64,000 nt of DNA from CBDIBC01 sp965276635 (GTDB lineage Bacteria; Actinomycetota; Acidimicrobiia; Acidimicrobiales; Palsa-688): assembly GCA_965276635.1 (NCBI GenBank), contig CBDIBC010000005.1, positions 1-64,000 on the forward strand, written 5' to 3'. The notes under the pieces were generated by a model, which did not search any database, was not told the DNA's origin, and saw nothing but the letters and a program-made list of their open reading frames with translations. The first letter of the stretch is position 1; each line of letters opens with the position of its first letter. Below are positions 49,832 through 61,001 of this stretch, one piece after another. The position numbers were made by a program, and so were the translations under genes.

Positions 49832-50520
49832 GTCGACCGGGCCCACGCCGTCCGCGCCAGCGCGACCGCGAAGTGGGAGTTCGGGATCTGCGTGGCCACC
49901 GTGTGGGCCACCGCGATGTGGTCGACGTCGTCGAGGGTCGGCAGGACGGCGACGCGATGGCCGAGCTGCTCCAGCCGGGCGCGCTGGGCGCCACCGGTCC
50001 CGGCCGTGCTCATCGACACACCGGCAAACGGGTCCTCCGCCCAGCCCCGGCGCAGGCCCAGCGCCCACCATCCTCCGTCGGCCGCCAACCCGAGCGAGGC
50101 GCTGACGTCGGGATCGCGGTCGGTGGCGTCCAGGCAGCTGTCGAGCAGCTGCGACGTGACCTGGGGTGTGTCCATGCCGATCTGCAGCCCGGGCCCAGCG
50201 GCATCCGCCCACGCCGCGGCCAGACGTGCGCCAAGGCCTTGGCCGCGCTGCGCGACCACCTCGAAGCCGGGCGGCAGCCAGTCGCCCGGCGAGCCGTCGA
50301 GCGCCAGGATGCGACGGTCGGCGCCGCAGCCGGCCACCGCTTCGAGGGTGTCGGCCAGCGCACCGGCGGCAACCGCCGCCGCCTCGTGCATCGAGAGGTC
50401 GGGAGTCAGCCGGGTCTTGACCTGTCCGGCCACGGGAGCCTTGGCCAGCACCAGCACGTGCCATCCGGTGCGGGGCTTTGCGTATCGCGGGGTGTTGGTG
50501 AGGAAGGTTTGTGCGGTCAT
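49828..50520 (-). CDS. DUF2064 / TIGR04282-family GT-A-like protein
   Basis: The 230-residue protein contains VLAKAPVAGQVKTRLTP, the defining N-terminal motif of the TIGR04282 (DUF2064) group, and GMDTPQVTSQLLDSCLDA plus DGGWWALGLR later. The fold is that of a nucleotide-sugar transferase. Coupled to a methyltransferase gene downstream. ATG 50520; a GC-rich hairpin upstream separates it from the lipoprotein gene. Confidence 0.9.
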   Translation of the reverse strand: MTAQTFLTNTPRYAKPRTGWHVLVLAKAPVAGQVKTRLTPDLSMHEAAAVAAGALADTLEAVAGCGADRRILALDGSPGDWLPPGFEVVAQRGQGLGARLAAAWADAAGPGLQIGMDTPQVTSQLLDSCLDATDRDPDVSASLGLAADGGWWALGLRRGWAEDPFAGVSMSTAGTGGAQRARLEQLGHRVAVLPTLDDVDHIAVAHTVATQIPNSHFAVALARTAWARST

Positions 50521-50567
50521 GGTCTCCGGGGCTGCCTGGGTCAGTTTGCCGGCTCGGACGTGCTGCG

Positions 50568-50606
50568 CGACGAACGGGGCCCGGGAATGCCGGGCCCCGT
50601 TCGTCG
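50568..50606 (-). terminator. GC-rich hairpin after the duplicated-domain lipoprotein gene
   Basis: A perfect 17-bp stem (50568-50584 with 50590-50606) and a 5-nt loop GAATG lie 20 bp after the lipoprotein stop. No T-tract follows on the minus strand, so it would be a U-less hairpin terminator or an mRNA-stabilising structure, both common in actinobacteria. Confidence 0.65.
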
Positions 50607-50626
50607 ATTGCTGCTACCGGTTCAGA

Positions 50627-51883
50627 CTAGGAGCCGGCGAGGATGAGGTGGGCGATCCCAATCGGGGTACCGGCCGTGAGGGCATTGGTGCCGAAGGCCG
50701 AGTTCAGGGCCGAGGCTGCAGTCGAGGTGAGCTCGACCTTGGTGCCGTCGAGGTGGACGGTCCCGTTCACCATGCTGGCCTGCACGGCGCTGCCGTCCAG
50801 GAAGTACAGCGGGATGTCGTACCCGAGCACCTTGCCACCAGCGCTGACCGTGGCGTAGAGCATGGAGGTACCGGGGTTGACCACGTAGTCCGTGGTGTCG
50901 ACCTCCGTGGTGCCCTTCTTCAGGCTCAGGCCGCTGCCCTGGTGGATGACCGAGCCGACGATCTCGCCGGGCTTGGCGCTCTTGTCGGAGTGGATACCGG
51001 CGAAGCCGCCCGTGATCGGGAAGGTGATCGTCGATCCGCTAAGCGTCGCCGTGCCGATGGTGCCGGGCGTGACGCCGAGGCTGGTGAGAGCTCCGAGGGT
51101 GGCCGAGTTCAGGTCGACCGACGTGGATGTCCCGGTCAGGCGAGAGACCTCGGTGACCTTGTCGGTGTAGGTGTTCGCCGTGCCGGTGGCCACGATGTGG
51201 GCGATGCCGAGCGAGATGCCGCCCTTCAGCGCTGTGGTGCCGAAGGCGCTGTTCAGGGCGTCAGCGGCGGCCTGGGTCAGCTCCACGTTCGTCCCGTCCA
51301 GGTGCACGGTCCCACTCGGCGTGCTCACCTGGAGCCCGGTGCCGTCCAAGGATGCCAGGGGGACGTCCGGCTTGCCGCCGATCGTGGCGTACAGCATCGA
51401 GTTCCCGGGATCGACGACGAAGTCCGACGCGGTTACCACGGTCGAACCCTTGGTAAGGGTCAGGCCGGAGCCGAAGTGCTGGATCGAGCCGACCACGTAG
51501 CCGGGCTTGAAGCTCTTGTCGGAGTGGATCTCGGCGTACCCGCTGGTGATCGGGAAGGTGATGTTCGTCCCGCTCAACTGGGCGGTGCCGAAGGGCGTGG
51601 GTGCGATGCCGAGGCTGGTCAGCGCCATGAGGGTGCTGGCGTTCAGCGACACCGTGGTGCCCTGGCCGGTGAGGTTGGCGATGGCGGTGACGACGTCACT
51701 GCTCGCCGCGGTGGTGGGGGCAGCGGCACCGGACCCACCAGCAGCCGTGGTGGCAGTCGACCCCGACTTCGAGGAGGAACCGCACGCGGCTGCCGCCAGA
51801 CCCAGTACGCCGACTGCGCTCAATGCAGCGACACGATGTCCAAGCTTATGCAACGTATTCTCCTGTTCGGAAGGGGTTGTCAT
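50627..51883 (-). CDS. Lipoprotein with two tandem copies of a beta-rich domain
   Basis: A 418-residue exported protein. The signal peptide ends LAAAACGSSS, a lipobox. A Ser/Thr/Ala linker follows, then two repeats of about 165 residues, beginning near STLMALTSLGIAP and SATLGALTSLGVTP. Both contain TFPITxGxAxIHSDKSxKPG and end GTVHLDGTxVELT, then ALNSAFGT. The repeats are about 60% alike by eye. I do not recognise a named family. It lies downstream of a membrane-bound molybdoenzyme gene pair on the same strand and may be part of that system. Confidence 0.85.
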   Translation of the reverse strand: MTTPSEQENTLHKLGHRVAALSAVGVLGLAAAACGSSSKSGSTATTAAGGSGAAAPTTAASSDVVTAIANLTGQGTTVSLNASTLMALTSLGIAPTPFGTAQLSGTNITFPITSGYAEIHSDKSFKPGYVVGSIQHFGSGLTLTKGSTVVTASDFVVDPGNSMLYATIGGKPDVPLASLDGTGLQVSTPSGTVHLDGTNVELTQAAADALNSAFGTTALKGGISLGIAHIVATGTANTYTDKVTEVSRLTGTSTSVDLNSATLGALTSLGVTPGTIGTATLSGSTITFPITGGFAGIHSDKSAKPGEIVGSVIHQGSGLSLKKGTTEVDTTDYVVNPGTSMLYATVSAGGKVLGYDIPLYFLDGSAVQASMVNGTVHLDGTKVELTSTAASALNSAFGTNALTAGTPIGIAHLILAGS

Positions 51884-51921
51884 GTCTTCGGTGCAACCCC
51901 AGGTCCCGGATGACAGGATCG

Positions 51922-52404
51922 TTATATTTCCTCGGTCACGCCCGCCGGACCACGCCGCAGGCGGACGGCGTAGGCGACGGCGGAGAGCAGGAACAAGACG
52001 CCGGTCACCAGCAACCAATGGGACAAGAAGTCCCGGGAGGACAGGCTCGTCGTGGCGTGGTAAATGGTGTTCAGTCGGAGGATCGACGGGAACCACACGA
52101 GCAGCAACAGCAACGAGAGCGCACCGGGGATCCGCACGTAATTGACCCACGGGACGGTGACACGTGACACCTGGCGGCGCCCGATCCGGCTGATCGGCCA
52201 GTCCACCAGCTGGTACAGCGGCAACAAGATGAGATCGTGGGCCACGGCCGCGCCCACGAACCAGATGATGACGGCAACGGGCCGGTCCATGCGAATCAAC
52301 TTGTCGGCCGCGTAACCGGCCAACGCGAACGACGCGACCATCACCAGGAGGTGCAGGGGGTTGGCCCCGTACCAGCGGACGAAGGTGCGGAAGAAGGCGC
52401 GCAT
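51922..52404 (-). CDS. Small four-helix membrane protein coupled to the molybdoenzyme gene
   Basis: A 160-residue protein with about four hydrophobic segments, the first near PLHLLVMVASFALAGYAADK and the last near LLVTGVLFLLSAVAYAVRLR. No haem-ligand pattern is obvious. Its ATG shares one base with the upstream stop (TGATG), so it should be made with the sulfite-oxidase-like protein and is probably a membrane partner. No family name can be given. Confidence 0.82.
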   Translation of the reverse strand: MRAFFRTFVRWYGANPLHLLVMVASFALAGYAADKLIRMDRPVAVIIWFVGAAVAHDLILLPLYQLVDWPISRIGRRQVSRVTVPWVNYVRIPGALSLLLLLVWFPSILRLNTIYHATTSLSSRDFLSHWLLVTGVLFLLSAVAYAVRLRRGPAGVTEEI

Positions 52405-53711
52405 CACGGATGGAAGGTGATCCGCGTCACCCATTTGGTGTTGTGGACCCCCGGATTGTCGGGGACGATGATCCGGGCCGGGTAGCCGTGGTCGACCGAG
52501 AGCGTGGCGCCGTTGACCCGCAGGGCCAGGAGGCTTCCGGTATCGACGATCTGGTTGCCGCGCAGCGTCACCGCACCGAAGCCGCCCCGCTGCAGCGACT
52601 CCACGTAGGCGCGCGACGGGTGGCTCACGCCGGCCATGGCCGCCAGATCACGCAAACGGAGCCCCTCCCATGCCTGGTTCGGCGTGGACCAGCCCTCCAC
52701 GCAGGCGATGGGCAGGTGCGATCGGTGCTGGGCCAGGGCTGTCAGCTGGTCCCGGGTGAAGATCAGGTGGCGACTGGTCCCGACCAGCTCCAGGCGCCAT
52801 GCCGGGTCGACGGCCTTGCGGGCCACCCCGACATTGCTGGCCGTCTTGTTGATCTGAAAGCCGTTGGGCCCGTGTCCCGGGTTGGTGCCGCGCGGCGCGA
52901 AGAGCGCCGTGCGGCGCAATGACCCACCGATGCTCTGGCCCAAGGTGGTCAGCAGCAGCAACAGCGAACCGGCGCCCACCAACCCGATCGCACCGCGTCG
53001 CGACATGCTCGCCGGCGCCGGATTGGGGCTGACCAAGCCGTCAGGGTCGGGTGGCTCCGGCCGCGTCCGGGCCGCGTTCGTGCGCAGGACCTCGCCCCAT
53101 CGACGGGACTTGAGCGACCGGCGCATCTTCGGGAACTTGATGGACACGTGGACGACGAACGCAGCGATGAACACCCAGGCCCCGTACAGGTGCAGGGTGT
53201 AGAAGGAGCCGGGGAACTTGTACCAGTACTGCACGTCCATGATCCCGGTCACGAACTCGAACATGACCCCGCCCACCAGCAGGAGCAGCGAGACACGTTC
53301 GATGGCGTTGGCCACCGAACGCACCGGTGGCAGCTCGAACAGCTTGGGGATGACCGACCACAGCTTGCCGAGCAGTACCGGCACCAGCACGATGCCCAAC
53401 GTGACGTGCAGGCCCTGGGTGACGCGGTAGAGCCAGTAGGGGTGCGTCGGCCAGTCGAAGAAGTAGAAGCCGAGCGAGCCGTGGCCGGGAGTGGTGTCGT
53501 TGCCGGGTAGCGTCGGGTTGTAGGCGTCGTAGGACAGCAGGCCGGTGATGAACATCACCGTGATGCCGATCAGCAGCATCAGGCCGAACACCGATGTCAG
53601 CCACGGCCCTCGGATCGGGCTTCGCCAGAAACCACGCCGGGCCGGGCCCCGCTCCTGCATCTTGGCCATCACCGAGTCCATCCGTTCGGCGACCGACCCA
53701 AAGGACTTCAC
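52404..53711 (-). CDS. Membrane-anchored molybdopterin oxidoreductase (b-type cytochrome-like domain fused to sulfite-oxidase fold)
   Basis: A 435-residue fusion. The first half has four or five helices with several histidines (GYWL-type PTHPYWLYRV, LHLYGAWVFIAAFVVHVSIK), as in b-type cytochrome subunits. A basic SRRGAIGLVGAGSLL segment, Tat-like, links to a C-terminal SUOX/YedY-type domain, with the Moco cysteine in LPIACVEGWS, TPNQAWEGLRLRDL and DHGYPARIIVP. It would carry out a redox reaction outside the membrane. The start is uncertain: GTG 53711 or ATG 53681. ModA/ModBC genes lie 8 kb away. Confidence 0.87.
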   Translation of the reverse strand: MKSFGSVAERMDSVMAKMQERGPARRGFWRSPIRGPWLTSVFGLMLLIGITVMFITGLLSYDAYNPTLPGNDTTPGHGSLGFYFFDWPTHPYWLYRVTQGLHVTLGIVLVPVLLGKLWSVIPKLFELPPVRSVANAIERVSLLLLVGGVMFEFVTGIMDVQYWYKFPGSFYTLHLYGAWVFIAAFVVHVSIKFPKMRRSLKSRRWGEVLRTNAARTRPEPPDPDGLVSPNPAPASMSRRGAIGLVGAGSLLLLLTTLGQSIGGSLRRTALFAPRGTNPGHGPNGFQINKTASNVGVARKAVDPAWRLELVGTSRHLIFTRDQLTALAQHRSHLPIACVEGWSTPNQAWEGLRLRDLAAMAGVSHPSRAYVESLQRGGFGAVTLRGNQIVDTGSLLALRVNGATLSVDHGYPARIIVPDNPGVHNTKWVTRITFHP

Positions 53712-54152
53712 GAGCGGAGCGTAGGCGCGCAGAGGGGCATCGGAGCGTGTTCGTCGCCGGACCAGCTGCCGGATGGGATCCGACCCCACGTTCCCCACGG
53801 ACCGCCAGCGTTCGGACGGCCGGCGGCCGGCTGGGCGGCCGGGGCTCGCCGGGGCTGGCCGGCAGGGGCGGGGCAGGCGACAACGGCTGGCTGCCGGCGG
53901 CCCCTGTCCTCGACCACGACACGCGGCTTCGGTGCGGTTGTGGCGGTGCCCGGCCGAGGTTTGGCGCGATCGCGGTCGCTGGGGGCCCAAAACTGCGCCC
54001 GACCTCACGGGCATCCGGTCAAGACCGCACCGAACCTCGCCGGCGCGACGGCCTCGCCGGCGCGTCGATGACCTGGCGGCGTACCCGTTAGCACGGCCAC
54101 ACCAGCGGGTGGGGCGAGCTCCCGGGACCTGCGCCGGCCGGCCTCGAGGCGG
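53712..54152. other. GC-rich spacer between molybdoenzyme gene and tRNA-Met
   Basis: No frame has a recognisable motif, and both strands give arginine/proline-rich shadow sequence. Short GGCCGG-type runs occur but no clear terminator or repeat. It should contain the promoter of the molybdoenzyme operon, which I could not place. Confidence 0.45.
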
Positions 54153-54228
54153 TGGTGGGCCCGGCGGGGATCGAACCCGCGACCAAGGGATTATGAGTCC
54201 CGCGCTCTCACCACTGAGCTACGAGCCC
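54153..54228 (-). tRNA. tRNA-Met (anticodon CAU), CCA encoded
   Basis: The minus strand folds with acceptor GGGCTCG/CGGGCCC, the D-arm region TAGCTCAGTGGTGAGAGC, anticodon loop CTCATAA and T-loop TTCGATC. The discriminator A is followed by CCA. GGACTCATAATCC is typical of elongator tRNA-Met, but an Ile2 (modified CAU) tRNA cannot be excluded by sequence alone. Confidence 0.88.
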
Positions 54229-54257
54229 GACTGCACCCTAAGCGATCGCAAGGCAGG

Positions 54258-56300
54258 CTAACCGGGGGGTGTGGGCGGGCTCCGACGGACGGGTGCGGCG
54301 TCGGGCCGCACCGAGCGCAACGAGACCGGAGCCCCTTCCGCCGCCGCCTGCGAACGGTGGTAGACGACCAAGGCATCCTCGGCCATGGGCTTGGCGAAGT
54401 GGTAGCCCTGCAACAGGTCGAAGCCCAGGGCACGGATGCGCGCTCCGGTCGCCGCATCCTCGATGCCTTCGGCCACAGCCGTCAGGCCGAGGCGGTGGGC
54501 GAGCTCGCAGACCGACAGCACGATGGCGGCGTCGGCCGGCGACGTGGCCGATCGGATCACGAAGCCCTGGTCCACCTTCAGCTCGTCGAGCGGCAGGTAG
54601 GGCAGGACCGCCAGTGAGGTGTAGCCCATGCCGAAGTCGTCGATGGAGACCCGGATGCCGGCGTCCCGGAGCTGGTGCAGGCCGCCGCCGGCCTCGACCA
54701 GATCTGCGGTGGCGGCCGTCTCGGTGATCTCCACCGTCATGCATGACGGTGGCAGCTGGCGGGTCTCGACCTCGGCCAGGATCCAGTGGGCCAGGTCCGG
54801 TCGGGTGATCGTCTTGGCCGACAGGTTCACCGACACCGGCAGGTCGATGCTCGCTCGCCGCCAACGCACCTGTGCGTCGAGCGCCTCGATCAGGATCCAC
54901 TCGGTCAACCGGTCGATCAACCCGGTCTGCTCGGCGAGAGGCACGAACCGGCCCGGCGAGACGTTGCCGTGTGTGGGGCTGGTCCAGCGCAGCAGTGCCT
55001 CGACCGACACCGACCGTCCGGTGGGGCCGTCGATCTGCGGCTGGTAGGCCAGCCACAGCTCGCCCCGTCCGGCGGCCAGGCGGAGGTCGGCCAGCAACGC
55101 CAGGTCGTCGGCGGTCATGGTCCGCTGGTCACCGTCCCACGTGGCGAACATCTTCCCGTTGCTCTCCGCCCGCCGGGCAACGGCGCTGGCTCGACGGGCC
55201 AGCTCGGCCACGTCCATCCCGTCCCAGGGGGCCAGGGCGACGCCGACGTGGGCGCGCAGGGAGATCTCGACATCACCGACCAGGTAGCGCCCGGAGCCGA
55301 CGGCCTGGACCAGGGTGGTACCCAGGGCCTGGGCGGCATCGTTGGCCACGATCAGCGCCTCCTCCGTCGACCGGCTGGCTTCGGCCGCCACCACTCGGGG
55401 TGCGTCGGGAAGGGCCAGGACCACGGTGAGCTCGTCGCGCTCCACCCGCCCGATGACGCTCTCGGGCGGGAGCACCTGCCCGAGGTCCTCCACCGCTCGG
55501 CGCAGCAGCTCGGTGCCCAGCTGGTAGCCGAGCGCCTCCCGGGCACCCTCGAGACCGGACAGGATCACCGACGCCACCACGCAGGGGGCCCGCTGCAACA
55601 TCCCATCCATCTGCCCGGCCAGGCCGAAGCCGTTCGGCAGGCCCGTGTCCGCGTCCACCACGCCGTGCTGGCGAGCGGAACGGGTGAGCACGAAACAGGT
55701 GAGCGCGGTGGCGAAGGCCACGAGGGTGGCGCTGGTCGCCAGCACGAGGGCGGTCGCCGGGCCGTCATGGCTCATAGCGGCCGCCCACAGGGCGACGAGG
55801 AGCACCCCGTGGAGCGCCAGCAGCGACCGCCACGAGAGGAACAGGCCGGCGAAGACGACCACCGGCGCGGGGAGCAGCAGGTACAGGACCGACAGGTCGG
55901 CGTCGCGGCCCTGCCACACGACCAGGGCCGATGCAACCAGGACGAGCGCGCACATGGCCTGGCAGCGGCGTGGACCGAGCTGGCGCGCCCGCAGCAGTGT
56001 GGCCGCCACCGCGACCAGGACGACGGTGGCCGCCGGGAGGTAGGGCCGGGTGAAGCTGGCGGGGTCGAGCATCAGCGCACCCAGTGGCCATATGACGGCG
56101 GCCAGGAGGTAGACCGGGCGCATGACCGACAGCGGGCTCAACAGCTCCAGGGGGGCGCCCAGGGCGAACCACGACCGGATCTTGGGGAACCAGCGGCTTC
56201 GCACTTGGGCATCGGCACCGAGGCGGGTGCTGGTCACCTGACGGTCCGACACGGGGCTCGCCGTCCAACCGCGCCACTCCGCCTTTCTCGGAACCGTCAC
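54258..56300 (-). CDS. Membrane GGDEF-EAL protein with degenerate GGDEF, probable c-di-GMP phosphodiesterase
   Basis: A 680-residue protein. The N-terminal part (about 50-215) has six hydrophobic segments. A GGDEF-like domain follows, but the signature is RVERDELTVV, lacking GGDEF. The EAL domain (about 400-650) keeps SVEALLRW, the metal motif DDFGMGYTSL, KVDQGFV and VAEGIED. I expect c-di-GMP hydrolysis, with the degenerate domain as a GTP sensor or structural part. Confidence 0.92.
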   Translation of the reverse strand: MTVPRKAEWRGWTASPVSDRQVTSTRLGADAQVRSRWFPKIRSWFALGAPLELLSPLSVMRPVYLLAAVIWPLGALMLDPASFTRPYLPAATVVLVAVAATLLRARQLGPRRCQAMCALVLVASALVVWQGRDADLSVLYLLLPAPVVVFAGLFLSWRSLLALHGVLLVALWAAAMSHDGPATALVLATSATLVAFATALTCFVLTRSARQHGVVDADTGLPNGFGLAGQMDGMLQRAPCVVASVILSGLEGAREALGYQLGTELLRRAVEDLGQVLPPESVIGRVERDELTVVLALPDAPRVVAAEASRSTEEALIVANDAAQALGTTLVQAVGSGRYLVGDVEISLRAHVGVALAPWDGMDVAELARRASAVARRAESNGKMFATWDGDQRTMTADDLALLADLRLAAGRGELWLAYQPQIDGPTGRSVSVEALLRWTSPTHGNVSPGRFVPLAEQTGLIDRLTEWILIEALDAQVRWRRASIDLPVSVNLSAKTITRPDLAHWILAEVETRQLPPSCMTVEITETAATADLVEAGGGLHQLRDAGIRVSIDDFGMGYTSLAVLPYLPLDELKVDQGFVIRSATSPADAAIVLSVCELAHRLGLTAVAEGIEDAATGARIRALGFDLLQGYHFAKPMAEDALVVYHRSQAAAEGAPVSLRSVRPDAAPVRRSPPTPPG

Positions 56301-56400
56301 CCGATCTCATCGACACCGCCGTTCCGGGACCTGAGTCGCAGCCGGTGAGACTTTCGGGGCCTGCGCCATTCGACCGTCTGAACCCGAGCTCTCCTCGGCC

Positions 56401-57168
56401 TCAGCCGAGCAGGCGCTCGAGGTGCGACACCGTCTGGCGCCAGGCGTCGCTCCGAGGATCGATGACGTCGCGGTGCCCGGCACCGGCAACCGGGACGTAC
56501 ACCGCATCGTCGCCGGCGGCCTGCGCCGCCTGGCTGTAGCGCTCGCTGAGCGACGGCGGCACGATGGCGTCGTCCAGCCCGTGGACGAGCACCTGGCGTA
56601 CGCCGATCGGCAGCAGCGCCAGCGGCGATGCCCCCCGGTACCGCTCCGCCACGCGGTCAGGCCGCCCACCGAGGAAGCGGCTGACCGCGCCGTCACCGAG
56701 ACCGATCCGATCGGCCTCGACCAGGTCGGTCACCCCGGCCAGCGAGACGGCACCGCGCAGCACCACCCGCCCGTTGGCGCCGGGCACGTCCGGCGCCAAC
56801 CGGGGGCGGGCGGCGGCCCACAATGCCAGCTGGCCACCCGCCGAATGGCCGCAGGCCACGACCCGTCCCGGATCGATGCCGTCCAGGTCGGCCAGGTGGT
56901 CGATGGCGGCGGCCACGTCGACCAGCGTGCGCGGCCACCCCGCACGCCCGAGGACGCCGACGCGCCGGTACTCGATGTTCCACGCCGCCCAGCCCTGGCC
57001 GGCCACCGACCGGGCCAGGCCCCGCATGAGCATTCGGGGGTACACGGTCTTCCAGAACCCGCCGTGGATGAGGACGACGACGGGGAGGTGGCGCTGCCCG
57101 CCCGACGGCCGCCACAGGTCACCCACCTGCGCGAGGTGGGACCCGTAGCGGATCCGTTGGCGGTTCAC
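56401..57168 (-). CDS. Alpha/beta hydrolase (kynurenine formamidase/esterase-like)
   Basis: A 255-residue hydrolase with the oxyanion motif LIHGGFWK, nucleophile GHSAGGQL, an acid in HGLDDAIVPP and the histidine in GAGHRDVI. HGGxW and the G-H-S-A-G-G elbow match kynurenine formamidase-like esterases. The substrate is not determinable. The start is GTG 57168. Confidence 0.9.
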   Translation of the reverse strand: MNRQRIRYGSHLAQVGDLWRPSGGQRHLPVVVLIHGGFWKTVYPRMLMRGLARSVAGQGWAAWNIEYRRVGVLGRAGWPRTLVDVAAAIDHLADLDGIDPGRVVACGHSAGGQLALWAAARPRLAPDVPGANGRVVLRGAVSLAGVTDLVEADRIGLGDGAVSRFLGGRPDRVAERYRGASPLALLPIGVRQVLVHGLDDAIVPPSLSERYSQAAQAAGDDAVYVPVAGAGHRDVIDPRSDAWRQTVSHLERLLG

Positions 57169-57182
57169 CGCGGCGAGGGTAG

Positions 57183-57255
57183 CTCCGGGGGAGAGACTCG
57201 AACTCTCAACCTAATGGTTAACAGCCATCCGCTCTGCCGATTGAGCTACCCCGGA
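57183..57255 (-). tRNA. tRNA-Asn (anticodon GUU)
   Basis: The minus strand folds with acceptor TCCGGGG/CCCCGGA, D-arm TAGCTCAATCGGCAGAGC, anticodon loop CTGTTAA (GTT) and T-loop TTCGAGT. The discriminator is G. CCA is not encoded. Confidence 0.95.
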
Positions 57256-57309
57256 CTGATCGAAGGCACCCTACCATCTCACTCCGAACCCGAAACGGGA
57301 GGATCGACC

Positions 57310-57606
57310 ATGGCTGAACGCCCCCAACCCCTCGCCCCAAGCGAGCTGACGCCGCGCCTGAACGACCTGCACGGTTGGTCCGGCGGCCCCGATGGCATCG
57401 AGCGCACGATCGACGCCGCCACCTTTCCCGAGGCGATCGAGCTGGTCCGCCAGGTGGCGGAGATCGCCGAGGCGGCGGACCACCACCCCGACATCGACAT
57501 CCGCTGGCGGACGGTCCGCTTCGCGCTCACCACCCACGACGCCGGTGGCGTCACCGAGCTCGACCTGGCCCAGGCGGCCGAGATCAACCGGCTGGCGCCG
57601 AGCTGA
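57310..57606 (+). CDS. 4a-hydroxytetrahydrobiopterin dehydratase (pterin-4-alpha-carbinolamine dehydratase)
   Basis: A 98-residue protein. The family core AEAADHHPDIDIRWRTVRFAL contains the catalytic histidines, and THDAGGVTELDLAQAAEINR ends the fold. It dehydrates the 4a-carbinolamine formed in pterin-dependent hydroxylation; in bacteria without such hydroxylases it may serve in molybdopterin metabolism. ATG 57310 follows GGGAGG. It is convergent with rpoD, 10 bp away. Confidence 0.94.
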   Translation: MAERPQPLAPSELTPRLNDLHGWSGGPDGIERTIDAATFPEAIELVRQVAEIAEAADHHPDIDIRWRTVRFALTTHDAGGVTELDLAQAAEINRLAPS

Positions 57607-57616
57607 CCGTCGACGG

Positions 57617-59037
57617 CTACTCGTCGTCGAGGTAGTCGCGGAGGTGACCGGAGCGCTGCGGGTGGCGCAGCTTGGCCAGGGTCTTGGACTCGATCTGGCG
57701 AATCCGCTCCCGGGTGACACCGAACTCGCGGCCCACCTCCTCCAGGGTGCGCATCTGACCGTCGTCGAGACCGAAGCGCAGGCGGACCACCCGCCGTTCT
57801 CGCTCGGAGAGCTCCGACAGGGCCTGGTTCACCGCTTCGTTCAGCATGGCCCGGGCCGCGGCCTCCGACGGGACGATGGCGGCTTCGTCCTCGATCAGGT
57901 CGGAGAGGCTGAAGTCGTCGTCGCCCATCGGCTGCTCGAGCGATACCGTTTCCTGGCTGACCCGGAGGATCTCGCGGACCCGCACCGCCGTCAGCTCGGT
58001 CCGGGTCGCCACCTCGTCCATGGTCGGCTCCCGGCCCAGGTCCTGGAGCAGCTGGCGCTGCACCCGCACCACCTTGTTGATGGTCTCGACCATGTGCACC
58101 GGGATGCGGATGGTGCGCGCCTGGTCGGCGATGGCTCGGGTGATGGCCTGACGGATCCACCAGGTGGCGTAGGTGGAGAACTTGAAGCCCTTGGTGTAGT
58201 CGAACTTGTCGACGGCCCGCATCAGGCCCAGGTTCCCCTCCTGGATCAGGTCCAGGAAGGCCATCCCCCGGTTCCGGTACCGCTTGGCGATGGACACCAC
58301 CAGACGTAGGTTGGCCTCGACGAGGATGCGCTTGGCCGCCTGGCCCTCGGTGCGGAATCGCTCGTCACGCACCACCTCCAGCTCGTCGGCCGCCTCCACG
58401 CCGTGGTGGTCCATCAGCCGGGCAGTGGCATGGAGGCCCTGTTCGACGCAGCGAGCCAGCACCACCTCTTCGGTGGCCGTCAGCAGCCGGACCTTGCCGA
58501 TCTCCTTCAGGTACATGCGCACCGGATCGGAGCTGCCGCTCGACATCCCGTCGAGGTCCATGCGGAGCGCGCCCACCGACACGCGGGCCGGGGCTCGCAG
58601 GGCGGACCCGCCTTCGGCCAGGCGCGCCAGCGCATCGGACGTTCCTGCCGCCACCCGGTGGAGCGACGGCTCGGGCGACGTAGGGCCCTCCAGTGCGGGA
58701 CCGGGCGACGCGACAAGGGGAGCAGGCCCCGCGCTGTTGTCGTCCGCCAAGCCGAGCGTCTCGCCGCCGGCGGGCGCGACGTCGCCGCCGGCCAGGGCAA
58801 CCCGGCCGGTCAACTCGGGATCGTCCGTGATCTCGTTGTCGTCGCGCCACTCGATGCCCTCCGCCCGGACCCGCCCGACGACGGCGTCGATCAGCGCCGG
58901 CGTCAGCTCCACCGCCTCGAGCACCGACATCACGTCGTCGGGGGTGAGATAGCCGCGCTCGCGGCCGAGGAGCAGCAGAGCGACGAAGTCCACGGTCGGG
59001 ACGCCCAGGGTCGTGAACGGCGTCGACACGGCGTCGC

Positions 59038-59041
<4 letters not shown>
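57617..59041 (-). CDS. rpoD: Group 1 RNA polymerase sigma factor (RpoD/SigA/HrdB)
   Basis: A 474-residue primary sigma factor. Region 1.1-like N-terminus, then region 1.2 DPVRMYLKEIGKVRLL, region 2 NLRLVVSIAKRYRNRGM, GLMRAVDKFDYTKGFKFSTY and WWIRQAITRAIADQ, region 3, and region 4 GVTRERIRQIESKTLAKLR. It directs most housekeeping transcription. The variable segment (about 75-155) is alanine/proline-rich. The GTG start at 59041 overlaps the dnaG stop (GTGA). Confidence 0.97.
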
Positions 59042-60972
<1,931 letters not shown>

Positions 60973-61001
60973 GACCGTTCAGCTCATCCCGTCTGGCATC
61001 G

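Noticed and set aside
53712..54152. Molybdenum cofactor riboswitch before the molybdoenzyme operon
   Set aside because: None of the conserved Moco-RNA blocks could be recognised in this spacer.
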